In this document: positions 57,012 through 64,000 of the stretch, one piece after another
How the letters are laid out: each line of letters begins with the position of its first letter
Numbering within the stretch: the first letter of the stretch is position 1
Assembly: GCA_936450465.1 (NCBI GenBank)
Contig: OW388305.1
Span: 37,457,187-37,521,186 of the forward strand
DNA from: Gibbula magus
Lineage: Eukaryota; Mollusca; Gastropoda; Trochida; Trochidae
DNA: 64,000 bases
Direction of reading: 5' to 3'
Notes under the pieces: generated by a model
The model's database searches: none
Told to the model about the DNA's origin: nothing
What the model saw: the letters and a program-made list of their open reading frames with translations, nothing else
Program-made: the position numbers and the translations under genes

Positions 57012-57402
57012 GTATTTGGGTGAGGCGAGGTGAGGTGAGGTGAGGTGAGGTGAGGTGAGGTGAGGTGAGGTGAGGTGAGGTGAGGTGAGGTGAGGTGAGG
57101 TGAGGTGAGGTGAGGTGAGGTGAGGTGAGGTGAGGTGGGGTTTAATGCCGCTTTCAAGAGTATTTCACTTACATCGCGACTGCTAGTATTATGGCAGGGA
57201 GAAAAACCTGCGAGCATCGGCTGGAACTAGCGAACCATGGGTGGTACTAAGCAGAAATTCAGTGTAGCATTGCACCCAAACCTTACTGCATGTAGAACAG
57301 TTCTCTACCGCAGACAAAGTTGCCGTGCCCCTGGCGGGATTCGAACCTGCACCTCTTGATCCGAAGCGGAACGCGCTAACCACTGCGCTGTCCTGCCCCC
57401 AT
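57012..57402 (-). mobile_element. SINE-A copy 13 with expanded tail
   Basis: The head and body are well preserved on the minus strand: A box 'GACAGCGCAGTGGTTAGCGC', B box 'GGTTCGAATCC', and 'GGGGCACGGCAACTTTGTC'. About 35 bp is missing from the middle ('GCAGGGAGAAA' joined to 'ACCTGCGAG' in the plus reading). The tail is a long GGTGA run. Confidence 0.9.
57022..57138. repeat. (GGTGA)n microsatellite, about 23 units
   Basis: An essentially pure pentanucleotide run that is the expanded 3' tail of SINE-A copy 13. Other copies have two to four units. On the minus strand it reads as repeated SPHLT. Confidence 0.95.
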
Positions 57403-57528
57403 GGTGTATTCGAGGCGAGGAGACACCAGTGAACATCTAAAATTTACATGCAAAAGTTTTCAGTGTTAACCCCTGAACCTCTCTCTGGATCCGCAACTGT
57501 TTTGAGACTCCTTAGGCAAGCTGTTTTG

Positions 57529-57831
57529 GGTTTAACAGCTCTTTCAAGAGTATTTCACTCATATACCGGCTGCTAGCAATACTGCAGGGAGAAAGCCAGC
57601 AACACCAGTGGCTATGCATTGCTGTGAAACCTGCGAGCATCGACTGGAACTGGCAAATCATCTGTGGTACAATGCTGAAATTCAGTGCAGCATTGCCCTC
57701 AAACCTTATAATAACTGTATGTAGAAAAGTTCTCTATAGCAGACAGTGTTGCTGATCCCCTGGTTGGATTAGAACCCTAGACCTCTTGACCTAAAGCTAA
57801 CTGATCTAACCACTGGATCATCCCACTCCCA
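57529..57831 (-). mobile_element. SINE-A copy 14, more diverged
   Basis: All parts are recognisable. The head has 'GGGTTCTAATCC' as B box and a weak A box ('GATCCAGTGGTTAGATCAG'). It lies about 130 bp from copy 13 in the same orientation but differs substantially, so it is not a recent tandem duplicate. Confidence 0.8.
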
Positions 57832-58254
57832 AGACCATAAAATAGTTCCATAGAAGCACACAATTATTACTCGAAGAGTCTTTACTATTCATTATGTAAG
57901 TATTAGTTTAAAGATGCATTCATTGTGTTACATTCAAGTTTATTTTGTCTTCATGACGTTCCAACACACCATATGTGCTACAGTCCAAATACTTTTTAGA
58001 TTCTAAAATTTCATTTGACCAATTGGGGCGTTTCAATTACAGTGAACTGTCTGGTTTTCAATCAGAAATCCCTTCTTCTACCTAATCTTACCATCAATAT
58101 ACAAAGTTGACTATCATTAAAATGATAGTTTTCAGTAACAGTCAGTACTTCTTGATAAAATAACACAATGTATAACATTTTGAATGTGTGACCCCACACC
58201 ACACCTTTAACTTATAAAAAAATATTACATTTGGGGAACCTACCAAACACTTCA
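57832..58254. other. No recognisable feature
   Basis: Anonymous. Confidence 0.4.
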
Positions 58255-58261
58255 TATACAG

Positions 58262-58751
58262 CAGACATGCCTACCACTTTTTGTAAGAAATAGTAGGAAC
58301 ACCTTTAAAAAATAGTAATTTCAGCCAATTAATAGTAAGGTAACTATTTTATGAGCACTAGATAATTCATATAACTCGTTTCGATTCGGGGCTTTCGTTT
58401 CTTTGCTTTGAGACAAACTCGGTATAACAGAATTATTACGAACGGATAATTGAACAGTCATGCGCACTGCCATATTTATCAATTTGTTTACTTCCTGGTT
58501 TTGACAGTAACTGTTGATTTGTGTTTACATAAGAATTACTAGCTTTTCGTTCATCAAAACAGTTAATAAATGACAAACACAGGTAAGTTCACACACACAG
58601 TTTATTAGAAATACAGACGATTTACGAAAAAGAAATAAAATAAAATTTATTTTGATTTATTTGATTTTATCGTATTTTTTTCTACTCGATCGTAAGGTTG
58701 ACCCCAAAATTAGTAAGGATTACGCCATAATCGTAAGGGTAGGCATGTCTG
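58262..58751. mobile_element. 490-bp hAT-like element, 7-8 bp TSD
   Basis: Termini CAGACATGCCTACC and, read inward from the right, CAGACATGCCTACC are identical over 14 bp. TATACAG lies on both sides (58,255-58,261 and 58,752-58,758). The next base also matches, so the duplication may be 8 bp. Inside, at about 58,569-58,581, a short ATG frame (MTNT) meets a consensus CAG|GTAAGT donor, as expected if the first exon of a transposase survived in a deletion derivative. Confidence 0.8.
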
Positions 58752-58758
58752 TATACAG

Positions 58759-59169
58759 CATCTGTACACATATGTCTAGTGAACAGCAAACACTATGTAT
58801 ACATGTGGAACCAGTCTGGAGAATAACGAACACTATCTATAGTTAGAGCAGCAGTCGATGGAGACTGGCATTCAACACTAACACATCACAGAGGAAGGGC
58901 ATTACTTCTCCATGGTGCCTTTTAACATGTCAAACGCTGTCGCTTAGCGCTCTGTTCACGGACTACATCTAACTTCACCAGACAGTGAATAAACCTGAGT
59001 TGAAGACGATTTGCTTTATTCTCCTCTTTCATTTGAACATTTCCAGACACTTGTGGTGATTTTTTCCCCTGATTTATTTAAACTGGTCAAATGATTCCTA
59101 CTTTGAGGCATTTTAAAAGTCGTAGAGATGAAGTAATACCAAGATAAATGGTTAGTCAGTTTAATACCC
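58759..59169. other. No recognisable feature
   Basis: Anonymous. Confidence 0.35.
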
Positions 59170-59485
59170 ATAGGGTTAAAAACAACCGAGTTAATATTAT
59201 TGATATTAGCACATGTGCACATATCACGTTTGCCTAGCAACCGTTGTTTCACCACGACTTACTGTATTTGGTCGTCTGTGATGTCATAAAACGATTGTTC
59301 GTGACATCACTCTCGCTTGCCGTCGCCAGAGAGGTGGGTCGTTTTTTTACTGATTTTACGCGAATAAAAAGGAATAGAATGGGTAATAAAGAAATTATTA
59401 CACTCGAAAGTGTGCCATATGACTTTTACTCGCTCTGGCTCTGGCAATACAAAAATTCACACTCGTTTCGTAAAATTTATTAACA
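59170..59485 (+). repeat. Interspersed repeat E, copy 2
   Basis: Plus-strand partner of 1,343-1,610 (see that entry for shared strings). It extends further, through 'ACTCGAAAGTGTG' (self-complementary) and 'CTCGCTCTGGCTCTGGC'. Both copies carry a frame with DVIKRL and LAVAREV; here it is 79 codons. Confidence 0.65.
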
Positions 59486-60123
59486 CAAAGAATGTGATGG
59501 TTAATATCTACACTGTTACATCACTTTCATTGTAATAAAGAAGTTGACAGTCCATCAACCTTGGTTTTCACTTGAAGACGATTTGCTTTCTAAACTTTAA
59601 TAAACATTTACAGAGGTTTTCAGTAATCTTTGTTTTCGTTAGTGATTTTAAAATTGTCAAATGTTTATATCCCTCAACAAGTTTTCGGATATTGAATAAG
59701 ATAAAGTTTTTACACTTTTCTTGTGTGTCTTAATACACTTTCAGCAATGTGTTAAAAGATGATATAGCTTTTTCAAAATTGCAACCAAATTTTTATTAAA
59801 TAATTGTAATATTTTGAAAAGATATATCATATATAATCTACATTCACTGACATAACTAACATACAGCACCTGTCGATGTAAATAAGTTTTCTCCTTCACC
59901 AGTTTAGCACTTACGAAATGGAGTAATCTTTGGTGTTAAAGATGATATCTTATTTACGTCTAAATGACATTTTGCAGATTTATAACTACAAGCTCTAGAG
60001 AAGTTCACATTTAATTAGCCGCCGTGGTGATATTTGAGTAACAAGAATTTTTCCTATCCATGTTGGAATGAGAGCATGTCACAGACAATTATATTTTCTG
60101 CTCCTTCTTATTAACACTTTCAG
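59486..60123. other. AT-rich stretch without recognisable features
   Basis: No recognised elements. Confidence 0.4.
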
Positions 60124-60401
60124 ATGAGATGAGGTGATTTCGTGTTTAAGTTAAAGCCGCTTTCAAGAAAAGTTCACTTCTATCACGGCTGCTAGTATTA
60201 TTTAGGGAGAAAGCCTGTGGCTATGCAAAGCCGTGAAACCTGCGAGCTAGAACTAGAGAACCGTGGGTGGTAAAACATTGACATTCATTGTAGCATTGCA
60301 CCCAAAGCTTACTGCGTGTAGAACAGATCTCTACTGCAGACAAAGTTGCTGTGCCCCTGGTGGGAATCTGTGGACCTTTTTATCCGAAGCCGAACGCAAG
60401 A
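60124..60401 (-). mobile_element. SINE-A copy 15, diverged
   Basis: The tail is reduced to one unit ('GAGGTGATTTCG') and there is a small insertion before the domain. The B box is destroyed. The head ends at 'TTGCGTTCGGCTTCGGAT' on the minus strand. Confidence 0.78.
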
Positions 60402-60611
60402 CTTTTAGAAAGTTTCAATACTTTTTGAGGTGCCAAACGGCATTCTTTATCATTCCAGAACACGAATGGATAATTGACCTTCAGCTAGTGAACTGAAAGT
60501 TAAGCTGATTATTCCTTGTAACGAGTCATTCCTATAAATTAGCCACTCAGGAATAGACAAATTAATTTATTCAACAGCTAAGTATCAATACTTGTTTTAA
60601 ATGACATTTAA

Positions 60612-61024
60612 GGAGAGTTGGGTTCTATCGGGGTATTTTTTGTGGAAACGAAATTCGAAAGGATATTCCCATTTACACATTTATCTTATTAATATATGAT
60701 TAAAACACAGTCAAATTGAAAGATGCTAATAAAAGTAATATTTTGATGACTTGATATTTCACATCTTGATAAACACAAGCACAAATTTGTTGAAAAAAGA
60801 AACAATGATAACCAAAGCCATTCATCGGTGCTGCGAGTGGGGAAAACTTTGCTACAGAATAATAGCAGATTGTTTATTACTTTTATGACATGTTATGTGT
60901 TACTATGTGAACACTCTATCCGTGTATGTCTTTAGTTATTAAAAAGTTGGAAAATTAGGTCTAACATAAAGTGTTTTCATTTCACGTAATGCGAAAGATC
61001 CAGGATGGTGACAGAACCCTCCCT
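60612..61024 (+). mobile_element. M3 MITE copy 6 (413 bp, TTAA TSD)
   Basis: TTAA at 60,608-60,611 and 61,025-61,028. Left 'GGAGAGTTGGGTTCTATCGG'; right read inward AGGGAGGGTTCTGTCACC. Interior 'GCTGCGAGTGGGGAAAACTT' as in copy 4. Confidence 0.82.
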
Positions 61025-61028
61025 TTAA

Positions 61029-61555
61029 AGAATGCTTCAAAGAATTAAGTATGTACACTTCATTGGCAAATTCAAAGAATTTTATCTTTCCTAAAAATTC
61101 TCATTTCATGTTTATTTTTCAAAGCCGAACCAGAGACTTTTGACAAACGATTGTGTCATAGTGTCATTTTTAATTACAAAATACACTTGACAGTAAAATA
61201 GTACCAGTCCAAGATGTATAGTCACTGCTCTCTCATTTTATCACTTTCAGAGACTTCGGTGGTTATTGTGTTTATTCAGTTATAGCTTATCATTTTCAAA
61301 ATATAATATCATCAGTCATCTGCACTCTATTCTTTCATTTAAGCGTCTCCAATGGATTTCAATGATCTTGGTATACAACGTTTATTGGTTTTATAGATGC
61401 GTTGATGAACTAGTTATCTATACGTCATTGACAAACACATGGTTCAGAATATGACTGCTCATGTTCTGGTCAAAAACAATAGAGACATTCATCCATCAAC
61501 ATCACAAGTCTGCTGTGTTCGTGGCAAAATTAATGTTCTAGCTTACACAGGATGT
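61029..61555. other. No recognisable feature
   Basis: A 62-codon plus-strand frame (61,266-61,454) without similarity. Confidence 0.35.
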
Positions 61556-61559
61556 TATG

Positions 61560-61733
61560 AATAATTTACAAACAAGAGGTATATCTCAAAAAAGGATTTT
61601 TTTAAACAAAATATACAAGAAGGAATTTATACCTGATGTAGTAAGACAATGAAACGATTTGACACAATCCACATGCTCTGCTATTAACCAAACTGAATTT
61701 AAACATTTAATTTCTGCTCGTAAAAATGCATGA
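61560..61733 (+). pseudogene. Possible LINE ORF2 C-terminal relic
   Basis: From 61,620 one frame reads KEFIPDVVRQ, an in-frame TGA, NDLTQSTCSAINQTEF, then KHLISARKNA and a stop at 61,731-61,733. The pattern (VR.WN.LP, then a short segment and F...L) resembles the C-terminal end of many LINE reverse-transcriptase proteins; the TGA stands where a tryptophan is expected. Only the extreme C-terminus is present. Confidence 0.35.
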
Positions 61734-61909
61734 CTTCTTTGACATACATTTTGATGATAATTGGTGTTCCAAGCTCGCCTCAGACTCAGGTGTAGCGATT
61801 TAAAGTCCCAATTTTCAAAAGATTTGACAAGACATAAGAATACATTCATAACGTAAAACATAATATTCAGCGAGCAAACATGTAACATATAACATTGTAT
61901 TCATTTAAA

Positions 61910-62219
61910 GATGAGGTGAGATGATCTTGGGTTTAATGCCGCTTTTCACTTATATCACGGCTGCTAGTATGATGGCAGGGAGAAAGCCTGCAACGCAAAG
62001 TGGCTATATGCATTGCGGTGAAACCTGCGAGCATCAGCTAGAACTAGCAAACCATGGGTGGTACTACGCTGAAATTCAGTGTAGCATTGCACCCAAACCT
62101 TACTGCCTGTAGAACAGTTCTCTACTCCTGACAAAGTTTCCGTGCCCCTGGCAGGATTCAAACCCCAGACTTCTTGATCTGAAGCCGAACGTGATAACCA
62201 CTGCGCTTTCCCGCCCCCC
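61910..62219 (-). mobile_element. SINE-A copy 16, full length, 12-bp TSD
   Basis: Flanked by a perfect 12-bp duplication, TATTCATTTAAA, at 61,898-61,909 and 62,220-62,231. The head starts 'GGGGGGCGGGAAAGCGCAG', the B box is 'GGGTTTGAATCC', and the whole body and a short tail follow. Confidence 0.92.
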
Positions 62220-62231
62220 TATTCATTTAAA

Positions 62232-62500
62232 AGCTAGTAAATAGTTTAAGCAATTATGTACATGTTCGGGAGAAACATTTATAGAAGCTCATCAAGTTTG
62301 TTTGTTAATTAAATAAAATGTGTTTAAAACAGAAAGAATTTTAAAGGAGAATATTAGAGAAAAACTTTGTTTTAACATGTTTAACATTATTGTTTAAGAC
62401 AAAGTGTGTCAAAAGAATTATTAAAATGCGACATTTTATGTAGAAACGTTGAAAAAACGTTTTCGGTGCGAGTCGTTTTCCGGAAATCCCCGAGAGTTAA
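62232..62500. other. No recognisable feature
   Basis: AT-rich; becomes CpG-richer from about 62,450. Confidence 0.35.
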
Positions 62501-62587
62501 TCAGGCTGGCAGCAGTCACGTGATATGATGTCAAAGATGCTCTCCCGCGCGCTGAAGCAGTGTATTTTCTACGATCTCAGTGTTGTT

Positions 62588-62750
62588 ATGGCTTTCTCGG
62601 ATAGCGATGGCAGCGTTGATTTTCAACTATCTGACATAAATAACATCTTTCCTTATCAGTATGAACCTATTTTGAATCAACATTGAGTTGAACATCAAGT
62701 GAGGATGAGCTTTCAGAAGTAAACAGTGAGATTCGTACGTAGGGACTGGC
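62588..62750 (+). pseudogene. Possible N-terminal exon of a P2X7-cytoplasmic-domain-like protein
   Basis: The ATG at 62,588 opens 32 codons: MAFSDSDGSVDFQLSDINNI then FPYQYEPILNQH and a stop. After a phase change the sequence continues TSSEDELSEVNSEIRT and stops. An acidic start, a 'PYQYEP' motif and an acidic SSEDE segment in this order recall the N-terminus of short invertebrate proteins with a P2X7 intracellular-like domain; this is from memory of the pattern. The preceding 130 bp is CpG-richer and contains TCACGTGA. Only this end is present, with a frameshift, or the 3' part is joined by splicing at a GTGAGG site near 62,699. Confidence 0.4.
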
Positions 62751-63595
62751 AAACTTTAATGTTACAATTTCACAATAAGTAGTGGATTATGCCGTTCATT
62801 AAATAGTTATTGTCTACATGTAGATTACATGGGTGTCAAAAACTTATATGTAGTTAATTAAAATATGTTACTACACATTATACTGCTTTATTCGTCTATA
62901 TACTGTACCGCTGAAGTAACCAGTTGCACAGGACAAAATTAACCATCTTGATTCTCGATTATTCAAATCATGTTTGTTTTAAAAAGGTATTGATATTAAA
63001 TATTATTATTATTTAGATCAAACGTACAAACCATTGTTCAAACCTAATCAAGTAAGATAGACAGTAAGATTTACACATAGCTATGTGAGAGATTTGGTAG
63101 TCACGAAAATCGGACTAACACGACAATAAGGAACTCGCGATATTAGAAGCCTGTAATAGCGCCGTGTAAAGCCCTGTTTATACGGCGAACTTTGCAGTGC
63201 ACATATGCAATATTGCTTATTGTAGTAATATACGCATGATAGTAAAAGTAAATTTACTATGGGTTCATGCGTGTTTAATTTCTGCCTAAGAAAATGGGAT
63301 TTCAAATCGTTTAATATATGAATAGAGAATTTCTAAAATATGTCAATTAATATGTATTAGATGTTAACTAAATAAATGACATTAATTTAAATCTGTCAAC
63401 ATTGGTTTGACTTTGTCGCCTTAATTATAATGAAAATCGAAAAGTCAGATAGATTTCGAAGTTCATCGCGTGCAAGAAGGAGATTATCCTATAAAGAGAA
63501 TTTGAAAAATAATATTAAGAATTTCTAAAGTTTTCTCAACCGATGTGAAGTCAATATGTCTGTAAACGACGAACTGTAACTAGAATAGTTAAAAT
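62751..63595. other. AT-rich stretch without recognisable features
   Basis: Short frames only. Confidence 0.4.
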
Positions 63596-63915
63596 TCGAA
63601 CTAACCTGTATAGGTTTCAGATTCTTTGAAGAGGATCCTCCTTGGGGTACTTATTGCATAAAATCCTTGATTTTTGATATATGACAGGTTGTAACTATAT
63701 TTTCCACTTAAAATTAGTTAAAAAACTAAAAAATCGTACTTTGGGTCACCCCTTTCGAGCCCCACCCCTTACGGTTGTCATGCAACCAGGGGCGGATAAC
63801 TCTAATCTCACCACTTTTCCATCCAGTCATGCAGGCTGAATGAAGGGGAGGTGGGTGGCCCTACCCCAAGGAGGATCCTCTTCAAAGAATCTGAAACCTA
63901 TACAGGTTAGTTCGA
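63596..63915. mobile_element. Fold-back element with perfect 54-bp arms
   Basis: 63,596-63,649 and 63,862-63,915 are exact reverse complements over 54 bp, separated by 212 bp. The arm contains 'CTAACCTGTATAGGTTTCAG' and 'GAGGATCCTCCTTGGGGTA'. A third partial copy of the arm and its inner flank ('GATCCTCCTTGGGGTACTTA') follows at about 63,930-63,960 in the same orientation as the left arm, so the structure continues past the window edge. Confidence 0.85.
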
Positions 63916-64000
63916 TTCTTTTTCAGAAGGGATCCTCCTTGGGGTACTTATTGCATAAGACAGACTCCCAAAGATTGAATCTAAGGCAGTGGCATTCAGA

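Overview
The window reads as non-coding animal DNA, and I find no complete protein-coding gene. It is AT-rich on inspection, has no long open frame outside tandem repeats, and is packed with short interspersed elements. The best organism guess is a mollusc, probably a gastropod. The commonest repeat is a tRNA-derived SINE whose 3' part resembles, from memory, the Nin-DC domain described in abalone SINEs. Fragments with GTGAGTGAGTGAG tails of the kind common in mollusc genomes are also present. The species call is inference.

Five layers can be separated. (1) SINEs: 16 sizeable copies of one family (SINE-A, 14 on the minus strand and 2 on the plus strand), plus smaller tRNA-derived families SINE-B and SINE-C, an interspersed family SINE-D, and several lone tRNA-like relics. 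(2) TTAA-flanked DNA elements: three short families starting AGGG (M1 about 350 bp, M2 207 bp, M3 about 430 bp; Kolobok-like by termini) and two longer ones with pyrimidine termini (P1 1,572 bp, P2 1,470 bp; piggyBac-like). (3) hAT-like elements with 7-8 bp duplications and a pogo-like end that became a 62-bp array. (4) Palindromic fold-back elements. (5) Minisatellites with periods of about 24, 40, 50, 62, 67, 93, 122 and 128 bp, with a cluster at 24.5-27.3 kb.

Layout. 0-10 kb: an M3 copy split by an 84-bp hAT MITE, and a SINE-A split by P1. 10-20 kb: M1, M2, SINE-D, the 128-bp array, a possible micro-exon at 15.64 kb and P2. 20-35 kb: minisatellites, SINE-A copies and an M1/M3 pair sharing one TTAA. 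35-50 kb: SINE-D inside a DNA element, the pogo-like array, hAT ends, M1 and M3 copies and palindromes. 50-64 kb: the 93-bp (31-codon) array, a second M3/M1 pair sharing one TTAA, tRNA-like relics, a SINE with a (GGTGA)n tail, a 490-bp hAT-like element, a LINE C-terminal relic, a possible N-terminal exon of a P2X7-cytoplasmic-domain-like protein, and a fold-back with two perfect 54-bp arms at the end.

The elements do not form a pathway. What they record is insertion order: nested copies with intact target duplications show that P1 is younger than SINE-A copy 2, and that the 84-bp hAT MITE is younger than its M3 host. The few coding hints (15.64, 37.76 and 62.59 kb) are weak, and the window could be intergenic or deep intronic.
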